Source of the DNA: a virus
Direction: 5' to 3' (one strand)
Length of the DNA: 64,000 bases
Virus record (IMG/VR): IMGVR_UViG_3300042314_001189
Location: 62,001 to 126,000 of that record
Below, piece after piece: positions 7,698-15,659 of this stretch. Numbering within the stretch: the first letter of the stretch is position 1; each line of letters opens with the position of its first letter. The notes below the pieces were generated by a model. It was not told the DNA's origin. It saw only the letters and a list, made by a program, of their open reading frames with translations, and did no database searches. The position numbers were made by a program, and so were the translations under genes.

Positions 7698-10056
7698 TAC
7701 AGACGTTATGGATATCAAGGCAATATCCCCTTATTCAAAAATCAAAGTCTATTGGGATGATAGACCAGAAAATTATAGCAAAGAAGCCAAGAACAAAGTT
7801 AGAAATTATTTTGCTAACAAATATGGTGTTGCTAAGAACAACATCAATGTTGTTTATAGACCAGTTAGGTTAAACGATAAAGGCGATGTTATTGAAATTA
7901 CTGGTGCTGGTATTGAAAACATTATGGATGTAGGGTACCAAAGAGCCCTTATGAAAGAGTTAATCGATAGAGACGGTAAATCGGTTGACTTTAACCGTAT
8001 AATCGCTTTAGATGATAAAGTAAACGCATCATTAAACGTTGATTTGACAGAAGCGCAACACAGAAGCTGGTCAATCAAATGGGTGATGATTGATAACTTC
8101 TTATCTTTTGGTGAAAATAACTATGTTCCTTTTAGTAAACTAAGAGGTTTAACAGTTGTTAATTCAATGCCATCTAATCAAGGTGGTAAAACAACCTTAA
8201 CGATTGATGCTATTAAATTTTTATTACATGGTAGCACAACAAAAACGGATACAAACGAACAAATCTTCAACACATACACCGATAAAAACGAACTAACTGT
8301 TCGTGGTATGATTGATATTGAAGGTGAAGAAACAATCATAGAACGAAAAATGAGACGCTCAGCCAAAAAAGGTGGTGGGTGGACAGTTGTTAATAAAGTC
8401 AACTATTACAAGATATTACCAGACGGTGAAGAAGAAATGTTGAACGAGGAAGATGCTACTCAAACAACCAAAAAACTTAAAGAAACTATTGGTAGTGAGA
8501 AAGACTTTGAAATGCTTGTTTTAGCAACTGAGAAGAATTTGGATGATTTGATTGGGTTAACAACAACTGAATCTGGTAAAGTTTTAACTAGACTTATTGG
8601 TTTGGAGATTTTAGAAATCAAAGAAAAAGCTGTTAGAGAAATGTATAATGAATTTGCTAGAAAGAAAAAATCTAACGAGTTCGATGTCATAACTCTTGGT
8701 AATGAAATTGATGAACACGAAGAAAAAATCGTTTTATGTGATGAGTTAGAAAAAACTTTAAACGAAAAACTAGAATCTAACAAAAACGAAATTGTTAGAT
8801 TAAACGGTGAGAACGATAGGTTAATAGACAGCAAAGAAAAAATTGATGTTACGATATCTGAATTAAACCCAGAAACATTAGAAAGTGAAATAGAAACTTT
8901 AATTGAAAAAGGTGTCGGTTTAAAAGAAAAGGTTGATGAGTTTGTTGTTAAGATAGATGAAATAGGTAATATTGTTTTTGATGAAGATAGACACTTTGAA
9001 TTAACCAAATCCGTAAACGCTAAGACAACTGAAAAAGCTGTTCATTCAGCTGAAATAAGTAGGTTAGAAACGGTTATTGAGGATTTAATAGCTGGTGGTA
9101 TTTGTCAATCATGCAACAGAAAATTGGATGATGTAGATAATACAGAACACATAAACACACACAAAGTACAAATTGAAAATACTAGAGCCAAAGTTACTAA
9201 ACTAGGTCAAGAAATAAAAGTTTTGAATGATGAATTGAGTGGGTTAACTGAAACTAAAAAATCTGTTGATATCAAAAACAAATTAGAGTTAGATAAAGAC
9301 AGAACGGAAGTTGAAATTGGTTCACTTAGAAACAAAGTTGTTGCTAAGAAAAACGACTTGAAAAAATATAAACTTAATTTGGATGCTATCGAATTAAACA
9401 AGAAAATTGACATAGAGATTAGTAAAGTTAAAACTGATTTGTCTGTTTGTGAATTTGCTAAAGATGATGCGATAACCAAAATAGAAAGAGTTCAAACAGA
9501 TATTAAAAATCACAAAAAAGACATAGCAACCAAAACAAAACTTATTGAAACTATCAAGAAAGAAGAAGAGGTTGATAAAATATTCAAAATTTATATTGAT
9601 TTAGTAGGGAAGAAAGGTATTAGCAAATTAGTGTTGCGTTCAGTTTTACCAATAATTAACTCTGAAGCACAAAGATTGCTAGAAGATGTTGTAGATTTTG
9701 ATATTGAGATATTTATGAATGATAAGAATGATGTTCAATTTTTGATTGTTAAAGATGAAATCTCTAAGTTGTTAAAATCTGGTTCTGGACTAGAAAAAAC
9801 AGCTGCAAGTTTAGCTTTAAGAGCTGTACTAGGGAAATTATCAACGTTACCGATGCCAAACTTTATCACTTTTGATGAGGTTTTAGGTAAAGTGGCACCA
9901 GAAAATATTGAAAAACTGAAACACTTATTTGATAAAATAAAAGATATGTATGAGATAGTTTTCTTTATTACACACAACGACCTAGTAAAAGACTGGGGTG
10001 ATAATGTCGTGACCGTCAACAAGATAGATAACGTTTCTAAAATATCTTTTAAATAA
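7687..10056 (+). CDS. SbcC/gp46/Rad50-like recombination ATPase
   Basis: 789 residues. Walker A PSNQGGKTTL lies at about residues 161-170. A long coiled coil is interrupted by the zinc hook ICQSCNRKL at about residue 470, then a second coiled coil follows. The C-terminal lobe has the ABC signature region SGSGLEKTAASLALR, Walker B-like FITFDEVLG and the H-loop FFITHND. An unusual N-terminal extension of about 125 residues precedes the ATPase lobe. Partner of the 6237 nuclease; the complex resects DNA ends and debranches replication intermediates. Confidence 0.85.
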   Translation: MVSNTDVMDIKAISPYSKIKVYWDDRPENYSKEAKNKVRNYFANKYGVAKNNINVVYRPVRLNDKGDVIEITGAGIENIMDVGYQRALMKELIDRDGKSVDFNRIIALDDKVNASLNVDLTEAQHRSWSIKWVMIDNFLSFGENNYVPFSKLRGLTVVNSMPSNQGGKTTLTIDAIKFLLHGSTTKTDTNEQIFNTYTDKNELTVRGMIDIEGEETIIERKMRRSAKKGGGWTVVNKVNYYKILPDGEEEMLNEEDATQTTKKLKETIGSEKDFEMLVLATEKNLDDLIGLTTTESGKVLTRLIGLEILEIKEKAVREMYNEFARKKKSNEFDVITLGNEIDEHEEKIVLCDELEKTLNEKLESNKNEIVRLNGENDRLIDSKEKIDVTISELNPETLESEIETLIEKGVGLKEKVDEFVVKIDEIGNIVFDEDRHFELTKSVNAKTTEKAVHSAEISRLETVIEDLIAGGICQSCNRKLDDVDNTEHINTHKVQIENTRAKVTKLGQEIKVLNDELSGLTETKKSVDIKNKLELDKDRTEVEIGSLRNKVVAKKNDLKKYKLNLDAIELNKKIDIEISKVKTDLSVCEFAKDDAITKIERVQTDIKNHKKDIATKTKLIETIKKEEEVDKIFKIYIDLVGKKGISKLVLRSVLPIINSEAQRLLEDVVDFDIEIFMNDKNDVQFLIVKDEISKLLKSGSGLEKTAASLALRAVLGKLSTLPMPNFITFDEVLGKVAPENIEKLKHLFDKIKDMYEIVFFITHNDLVKDWGDNVVTVNKIDNVSKISFK

Positions 10057-10058
10057 AA

Positions 10059-10089
10059 TTGGTTTATTCGTAAAAAAATAGTACCTTTG
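10059..10089 (+). promoter_or_regulatory. Bacteroidetes-type promoter
   Basis: TTG (10059-10061), 20-nt spacer, TACCTTTG (10082-10089), upstream of the gene at 10107. Confidence 0.7.
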
Positions 10090-10106
10090 ATAAAAATTTG
10101 AAAAAC

Positions 10107-10637
10107 ATGAAGTTTAGAAATTACTGTGTGGTTATTATGGGTGACACCAATGGAGTTTCGGTTGAAATTGAAAAAGTGAGCGAGACTAAACCCAATATTT
10201 TAGATGCTAGAGGCATAATTATTGCTACATTTTCATCTGCTGTTGAACCAAAAGAATTGTCAGATTGGTTCAAATTGAACAAAAGAAGTTTTTTTGTTTT
10301 TGATTTAGACCAAAAATCATCTGGGTATCATATAACGAAAAAAGAAATACATGAAGGACTATTTGGTTTTTTGAGCGAATTTAATGAAGATGTTTTGAAA
10401 CAAAGAACAAACGATTTGATGGATGCTATTCAAGATGCTGAAATCATACAAGAAAATAGTAGAAAAAACAAAGGTATAAATGTGAAGACCGTGGTAAAAC
10501 CCAAAAGACTTACCGAGTCAGAAATCGAGAATATGACATTAAAAGAAAAGGAAGAAATAATGAATAAAATAATCGATAATGGGGTTGAAAACATGACTGA
10601 ATACGATAAAAAAATATTACCACTTTTAGTGAAATAA
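10107..10637 (+). CDS. Hypothetical protein
   Basis: 176 residues from ATG 10107, which is 17 nt after the -7 box; a TTG at 10098 is less likely. The N-terminal half looks alpha/beta (FRNYCVVIMGD, IIIATFSSA, SFFVFDLD) and the C-terminal half is highly charged and helical. No family recognised. It is a single-gene unit between its own promoter and a strong terminator. Confidence 0.5.
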   Translation: MKFRNYCVVIMGDTNGVSVEIEKVSETKPNILDARGIIIATFSSAVEPKELSDWFKLNKRSFFVFDLDQKSSGYHITKKEIHEGLFGFLSEFNEDVLKQRTNDLMDAIQDAEIIQENSRKNKGINVKTVVKPKRLTESEIENMTLKEKEEIMNKIIDNGVENMTEYDKKILPLLVK

Positions 10638-10642
10638 TTATC

Positions 10643-10669
10643 AAAAACCCTTGACTTTTAAGGGTTTTT
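10643..10669 (+). terminator. Rho-independent terminator
   Basis: AAAAACCCTT / AAGGGTTTTT stem with a 7-nt loop and T tract. The -33 element of the next promoter lies inside the stem. Confidence 0.8.
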
Positions 10670-10681
10670 GTCGTATATTTA
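10651..10681 (+). promoter_or_regulatory. Bacteroidetes-type promoter of sigma gene
   Basis: TTG (10651-10653), 20-nt spacer, TATATTTA (10674-10681), overlapping the terminator of the previous gene. Confidence 0.55.
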
Positions 10682-10725
10682 CGTAAGTAAAAATAACAAA
10701 AAAAGAGAGTAAATGAGAGTATTTA

Positions 10726-11553
10726 ATGAACAAAAAGTATGTTAATTTTGATAATGATGATAGCATTTCAAAATATTTTAAAGATGTTAGAAAATCGGTT
10801 GTTCTAACACAAAACGAAGAGATTAGTTTAGCTAAAAGAATAAAGAATGGTGACAATAAAGCCATAGAAGAATTAGTAAACGCAAATCTTAAATTCGTTA
10901 TATCGATAGCTAAAGAATATCAAGGACAAGGTTTAGCTTTGTCTGATTTGATTAGTGAAGGTAATTACGGTTTAGTTAAAGCGGCTACCAGATTCGATTA
11001 TAAAAGAGGTTTTAGGTTTATATCATACGCTGTTTGGTGGGTTAAACAATCAATCATTCAAGGACTTAATGATAATGCTAGAGTTGTAAGATTACCAGCA
11101 AATGTTATCAACAAAATATCAAAACTAAATAAAGAGATTGCCAAATTTGAACACATAAACGAGAGAGAACCTATTTTTGGTGAAATTGTTGATGAAGAAG
11201 TTAGTGTTGAATTGTTAAGATATCCTAAATGCGCATCACTTAACGAATACATAAATGAGGACGGTGATGAGCTAATTGAATTGATACCTGGAGAAGAACA
11301 ACAAGAGGATAAAATAGAGGTTGACGAAAGAATTAAAAAACAATTAGGTAAAACCTTATCAGTATTGGATGAGAGAGAACGAAACATTGTTGAATGTTAT
11401 TTTGGTATAGATACAGATTGTGAACCAATGACACTTGAAGCTATAGGTGAAAAATATTCTTTGACAAAAGAAAGGATTAGGCAGATAAAAGAAAAAGCAA
11501 TTCGAAAGTTAAGGCACAATGCTCACGACTTATACGATTTAATTAATGAATAA
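10726..11553 (+). CDS. Sigma-70 family factor (RpoD-like)
   Basis: 275 residues. Region 2 is strongly conserved: NLKFVISIAKEYQGQGL, DLISEGNYGLVKA, FDYKRGFRFISYAVWWVKQSI. Region 3 follows, and region 4 contains ERERNIVECYFGI and SLTKERIRQIKEKAIRKLR, the helix-turn-helix for the -35-type element. Size and layout resemble the short Bacteroidetes RpoD. It probably redirects host RNA polymerase to a class of phage promoters. A second, more divergent sigma factor is at 39636. Confidence 0.9.
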   Translation: MNKKYVNFDNDDSISKYFKDVRKSVVLTQNEEISLAKRIKNGDNKAIEELVNANLKFVISIAKEYQGQGLALSDLISEGNYGLVKAATRFDYKRGFRFISYAVWWVKQSIIQGLNDNARVVRLPANVINKISKLNKEIAKFEHINEREPIFGEIVDEEVSVELLRYPKCASLNEYINEDGDELIELIPGEEQQEDKIEVDERIKKQLGKTLSVLDERERNIVECYFGIDTDCEPMTLEAIGEKYSLTKERIRQIKEKAIRKLRHNAHDLYDLINE

Positions 11554-11556
11554 AAA

Positions 11557-11581
11557 AAAAGGGATTGAGGTCCCTTTTTTG
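11557..11581 (+). terminator. Rho-independent terminator after sigma gene
   Basis: GGGA / TCCC stem with flanking A and T tracts. Confidence 0.7.
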
Positions 11582-11590
11582 ACTATTGAG

Positions 11591-11598
11591 TATTTATA
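11591..11598 (+). promoter_or_regulatory. Late-promoter-like motif TATTTATA
   Basis: Ends 14 nt before the ATG at 11613. Confidence 0.55.
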
Positions 11599-11612
11599 GT
11601 AAAATAAAAGAC

Positions 11613-12878
11613 ATGAAGATAAAATTTAGTTACATAATGTTAATATTAGCACTTTCAGTTGCTGGTTGTGCTGCATACTTTTCAGTGTGGGGTCTAAGTC
11701 AATTGTTTGCTGGTGCAAGCACTGCTGTTATTATAATGGCATCTGTGTTAGAAATTGGTAAAGTAGTAACAACAACTGCTTTGCATACATATTGGCATAA
11801 GTTAGCCAGAGGGTTAAAAATTTATTTAACGATAAGTGTGGGTGTCCTTATGATTATCACATCAGCTGGTATCTACGGTTTCTTATCAAACGCTTATCAA
11901 TCAACTGCTAACAAATTAGAATTACACGAAGGTGAATTGGGTGTGTTAGAAGCTAAGAAACAAGTATTTGAAAAAACAATAGCTGACAATGCTAAGATTA
12001 TCGAAACAAAAACAAAACGTGCAGAACAATTAAATAACCTTAGAGGTAATCAAGAATCACGTTTAGATAATTCAACAAATAATAGAAATCAAAGAAACGC
12101 TAGAAAAGATATTGAAAGTTCAGATAAACAAATTCAAGTATTAAATACTGAAATAGACGAACTTAACGCTAAAAATATTGTGTTGTCTGATTCAGTGAAT
12201 GCTTATAATGTAAAAGCTATTGAATTAAAAGCTGGTAGTGAAGTAGCTGGTGAAGTTGGACCTCTTAAATATGTTTCTGAATTGACTGGAACACCAATGG
12301 CCAATGTAGTTAACTTTATGATTCTTTTGCTTATATTCGTGTTTGACCCATTGGCAATTGCGCTAGTATTGGCAACAAACAGAGTGTTTGAATTGGAAGG
12401 TAAACAAACACCATTGGAACCTAAAATAGATAAAACTAAAGAAGTTTTAGAGGGTGCTGTTGAAGAATTAAAAAAACAGCCAGAGGTACCCACAACCATT
12501 GTTGATGTTATTAAAAGTAAAACATCTGAAGATGAATTACCAATAGAAGAACCTATAATGTTGGATGAACAACATGAGGAAGATATTGTTGAAGAAGTTG
12601 AAAATGTTGAGATAGAACCATGGGATATCAGACCTATTCAAGAAGAAATCGTTGTTGAAGAACCAATAGTAGAAGAAATCAAACCAATTGCTAAAAAGCA
12701 ACCAGTAATACCAACTGGAAAAGTTGAGTTGGAAGATATCAAAGAAATTAAAGAAGGTAACAGAGGTTTTTCAGTTGACATACCAAATCCAAAAACCTCA
12801 AACACAATAGAAAGAATCGGGTCAAACAAAATAGTTAAAAACGGTGATAACAACAAAGTGTATTTCAAACGTGGGTAA
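11613..12878 (+). CDS. Membrane protein with central coiled coil
   Basis: 421 residues from ATG 11613 (an in-frame TTG at 11586 lies in the promoter). Hydrophobic segments occur at about residues 8-28, 33-50 and 65-85, followed by a coiled coil to about 205 and another segment near 235-260. The rest is acidic and Pro/Glu rich. The second residues of the first helix include Cys, but a multi-pass fold makes lipoprotein processing unlikely. It belongs to a late unit. Function unknown; a role in the infected-cell envelope is inferred. Confidence 0.55.
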   Translation: MKIKFSYIMLILALSVAGCAAYFSVWGLSQLFAGASTAVIIMASVLEIGKVVTTTALHTYWHKLARGLKIYLTISVGVLMIITSAGIYGFLSNAYQSTANKLELHEGELGVLEAKKQVFEKTIADNAKIIETKTKRAEQLNNLRGNQESRLDNSTNNRNQRNARKDIESSDKQIQVLNTEIDELNAKNIVLSDSVNAYNVKAIELKAGSEVAGEVGPLKYVSELTGTPMANVVNFMILLLIFVFDPLAIALVLATNRVFELEGKQTPLEPKIDKTKEVLEGAVEELKKQPEVPTTIVDVIKSKTSEDELPIEEPIMLDEQHEEDIVEEVENVEIEPWDIRPIQEEIVVEEPIVEEIKPIAKKQPVIPTGKVELEDIKEIKEGNRGFSVDIPNPKTSNTIERIGSNKIVKNGDNNKVYFKRG

Positions 12879-13489
12879 TGATAATTGATGATAAAACATA
12901 TGCTTTAGAAGAAAAAAATTACGTACCGATTGAATGTATTAAAAAGCAAATAGTATTAGCCAACACTTTTAATCACGATATGAAACACGTGATTGGTTGG
13001 AAAACAAGATACAATGGTGAATATAAAAAAACAGCTGCATTTACAATAGATGCGGCTGGTGTTGTTCATCAACATTTCGACCCTAGGTATCAATCAAAAT
13101 ATTTTGGTAAAATCGATTTAGACATGAAAACCATCATAATATTATTAGAAAATGATGGGTGGTTATTCAATGATAAAGAAAAAAATAATTATATTACTTG
13201 GTTTGGTGATATTTATAATAAACCATCTGATGTTTTTGAAAAAAGATGGAGAGGATATACACATTGGGCCAACTATACAAAAGAACAGTTTGATTCATGT
13301 GTTGAACTAACCAGAATGTTATGTGATGAATTTTTTATCCCAAATATGGCGATATCACACAACACAAAGGTTGATACTCTTTCTGATTTTCAAGGAGTTG
13401 TATATAAAAGTAATATTGAAAAATATTATACCGACTTAACACCAGCATGGGATTTTGAAAACTTTAAAAATAAATTAGAAATAATATAA
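12878..13489 (+). CDS. N-acetylmuramoyl-L-alanine amidase-like protein
   Basis: 203 residues, starting in a TAATG overlap. It has the amidase_2-like order: an N-terminal region ending HVIGWKTR, AAFTIDAAGVVHQHFDP, IIILLENDGWL in the position of 'SIGIELEN', then HWANYT, and a C-terminal DLTPAWDFENFKNKL, typical of amidases that end in the D-x-(S/T)PAWDF motif. It should cleave the peptide from MurNAc. Metal ligands are not all certain by eye. Could be a virion-associated or accessory lysin. Confidence 0.55.
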   Translation: MIIDDKTYALEEKNYVPIECIKKQIVLANTFNHDMKHVIGWKTRYNGEYKKTAAFTIDAAGVVHQHFDPRYQSKYFGKIDLDMKTIIILLENDGWLFNDKEKNNYITWFGDIYNKPSDVFEKRWRGYTHWANYTKEQFDSCVELTRMLCDEFFIPNMAISHNTKVDTLSDFQGVVYKSNIEKYYTDLTPAWDFENFKNKLEII

Positions 13490-13494
13490 AAATT

Positions 13495-14010
13495 ATGGCA
13501 CAAAACATAAACGAACACGACATGACCAAAAAGATGATGGATATCATCAGAGGTGGTTATAAAAAAACATTGTTAAAAGAAGAAGAAATTGAAGCTACTT
13601 CTACAATGGCACCAGACACATCTCAAGTAGCAATGGCTCAATCACCAAGCGATGGTCGTGAACCTTTAATTAAATTGGACAATACTTATTTTGAGGTTCC
13701 AAAAGATGACCAAAGGTATAAAGATTTAACAAAAAAACTACAAGACATTGCAAACGTTACAGTTACAAGTATCTATGTTTCAAAAAACAAAGATTTGGTA
13801 ATAACTGGTGAGGCTTTACAGTACGAAAACTCTGGTTTATATTTCACAATGGCATTATCTAACAAAGACGTTGTAACGTCAACTGAAAATGTTGAAGGTG
13901 ATGAAGCTAATATTATAATAAATAAATTAACTGGTTTCCTACAAAACCTTAGAGATGATTCTGCTGGAACTAGCGAATATCTTTATGATGAAAAAGTTGA
14001 TAACAAATAA
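13495..14010 (+). CDS. Putative virion protein with L-x-E N-terminus
   Basis: 171 residues. The first 32 residues form a charged helix ending KTLLKEEE, with a possible prohead-protease-type site (L-K-E), then a Ser/Thr/Ala/Pro linker and a mixed alpha/beta domain. No family recognised. It lies in a late-type run of structural and membrane genes. Confidence 0.4.
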   Translation: MAQNINEHDMTKKMMDIIRGGYKKTLLKEEEIEATSTMAPDTSQVAMAQSPSDGREPLIKLDNTYFEVPKDDQRYKDLTKKLQDIANVTVTSIYVSKNKDLVITGEALQYENSGLYFTMALSNKDVVTSTENVEGDEANIIINKLTGFLQNLRDDSAGTSEYLYDEKVDNK

Positions 14011-14024
14011 ATAAAAAAATAGAT

Positions 14025-14591
14025 ATGTTTATAAAAAGTAGAATAATCGCAATTTTATTAATAATCATAATGGTTTGTATGAGTTCATTATATGGTTTGT
14101 TCAAACTTTACAATTATGAGAAAGAAGAAAGAAAAAGATTTAACGACAACTATCTTGCTGTAACGACTGACAGAGCAAGACAACAAGAATTGACAGCTAA
14201 AGAACTAAAAGAACTTTATCCAAGATACGATAGTTTAGCTAAAGAGTTGAATATAAAAACAAAACAAATCACAAATATAATTGAAACTAGATACAGATTT
14301 AGAGATTCGGTTGTTACAAGCACAATATTAAAAAAAGATAGTATCTCAGAAAAAAGTTTTTTCACCTTAAAAGAAAAATGTTACACTTTCTCTGGGTACA
14401 TAAAACAAGACTCAATATCGTTTACAAACAAAGAGTTTAAAGACAATCTAACAACTTTTTTATACAAAGATTGGAAACACAAATATCTTTTTGGTTTAAT
14501 AAAAACAAAACCATATTACACAGCTAAAGTTTATAGTGAATGTATGAAAGATACGGTTGGTGTTCAAAACAATATAAAATTGAAAAAATAA
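14025..14591 (+). CDS. Membrane-anchored spanin-like protein
   Basis: 188 residues with one N-terminal membrane segment (residues about 6-28) and a soluble, partly coiled periplasmic domain. The layout resembles inner-membrane spanin-like proteins of Bacteroidetes phages; its C-terminal HKYLFGLIKTKPYYTAKVY would lie outside. The nearby amidase-like gene supports an envelope role. I do not see an overlapping outer spanin, so the function is tentative. Confidence 0.4.
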   Translation: MFIKSRIIAILLIIIMVCMSSLYGLFKLYNYEKEERKRFNDNYLAVTTDRARQQELTAKELKELYPRYDSLAKELNIKTKQITNIIETRYRFRDSVVTSTILKKDSISEKSFFTLKEKCYTFSGYIKQDSISFTNKEFKDNLTTFLYKDWKHKYLFGLIKTKPYYTAKVYSECMKDTVGVQNNIKLKK

Positions 14592-14613
14592 CAGTTTAAT
14601 TAATAGTTTTAAA

Positions 14614-15324
14614 ATGGATAAAAACCCAGAACAAGGTAAAAACAAATCAAATAGAAGTTATAGAAAAAAAACAAAACCAGTATCTTCTGGACAAACTAAA
14701 ACACAAAATTCAGTAATATACGGTAAAGAATATTTAGAAAAGAAAAAACTTGAGATTCCAATGTATGACCCATACACTGGCGAACCAAACCCACACTATG
14801 AAGAGTTAACTGGGAAAAAAAACCCATTATTGGATAAACCAGAAAATAGAATCGAATCAACAAAAAAGGGTGATAACCATAAATCTACGTCACTAAAATA
14901 CGGTAAAGATTATGTTTTACCAGAATTTGGTAGAAAAAATAGATTCTTATTGATGCTCCCTAAAGAATTTAACATTGAACCATTTTTTGTTAGTAGTGTT
15001 AGCGGACCTAATATTATATATGATAATGTAAGAATTTTAGGGATTAAAACATGTTTAAAAAAATATTATGTAGAAGATGTTCACATAAGTTTTAATGTTC
15101 CAGTCAGTAATCAAATAATGAAAAAATTATACGATACTACAGTTAAAAACAAAAAGTTTTGTTTTTCGGTTGAAATAATAGACCCAACGGGTGTTGTTTA
15201 TGAAAATTGGGACTTTAACGGATGTTCAATCAAAGAAATACACTTCGATGATTTATCTTATGACAATGATGGAATCATGAAAACTAACCTTAGAATAAGC
15301 GTTGGCCAGTACACGATAAAATAG
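14614..15324 (+). CDS. Putative tail tube/baseplate-like structural protein
   Basis: 236 residues. A basic, Gln/Lys-rich N-terminal tail (about 100 residues) precedes a beta-rich domain ending IHFDDLSYDNDG and LRISVGQYTI, reminiscent of the ends of phage tail tube or tube-initiator proteins. No exact family is assigned. It is followed by a strong terminator. It ends in TAG; readthrough would only enter the terminator. Confidence 0.4.
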   Translation: MDKNPEQGKNKSNRSYRKKTKPVSSGQTKTQNSVIYGKEYLEKKKLEIPMYDPYTGEPNPHYEELTGKKNPLLDKPENRIESTKKGDNHKSTSLKYGKDYVLPEFGRKNRFLLMLPKEFNIEPFFVSSVSGPNIIYDNVRILGIKTCLKKYYVEDVHISFNVPVSNQIMKKLYDTTVKNKKFCFSVEIIDPTGVVYENWDFNGCSIKEIHFDDLSYDNDGIMKTNLRISVGQYTIK

Positions 15325-15345
15325 AAACGTATAAATATTAAAATA

Positions 15346-15370
15346 AAGCCCCACGTAAGGGGCTTTTTTA
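15346..15370 (+). terminator. Rho-independent terminator
   Basis: AAGCCCC / GGGGCTT stem, 6-nt loop, T tract. Confidence 0.85.
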
Positions 15371-15382
15371 GTTAAATTACTA

Positions 15383-15390
15383 TATTTATA
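15383..15390 (+). promoter_or_regulatory. Late-promoter-like motif TATTTATA
   Basis: Ends 19 nt before ATG 15410. Confidence 0.5.
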
Positions 15391-15409
15391 TATAAAAATA
15401 ACCCCTAAA

Positions 15410-15652
15410 ATGGATAAAAAAGTTAATGAAGATATCACTAAAACTGATGTGACTAAACAAATCAAAGTCTACATGGACGGTAGTGAGTTTAAAAACAAGG
15501 TTGAGAAGATTGTCAAAGACAGAATAAAAAACGAAAAAGAGTTAGAGGATAAAGTGGTTGAAATCACTAAAAACGTACTAACTCAGTTATATAAAACTCT
15601 TTGGGTTAAAAGAAATACTTGGGTAAATAACTTGTCAAATAAAAACAATTAA
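15410..15652 (+). CDS. Small helical late protein
   Basis: 80 residues, highly charged and predicted almost entirely helical, with VEKIVKDRIKNEKELEDKVVE. No motif recognised. First gene of a late unit with the ArdC-like protein 7 nt downstream, so a structural or accessory head role is possible. Confidence 0.5.
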   Translation: MDKKVNEDITKTDVTKQIKVYMDGSEFKNKVEKIVKDRIKNEKELEDKVVEITKNVLTQLYKTLWVKRNTWVNNLSNKNN

Positions 15653-15659
15653 TTATACG

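Noticed and set aside
8460-9008. 182-residue minus-strand open frame inside the SbcC-like gene
   Set aside because: A Ser/Phe/Leu-rich shadow of the coiled-coil coding strand with no promoter or family; other long antisense frames in this window are similar.
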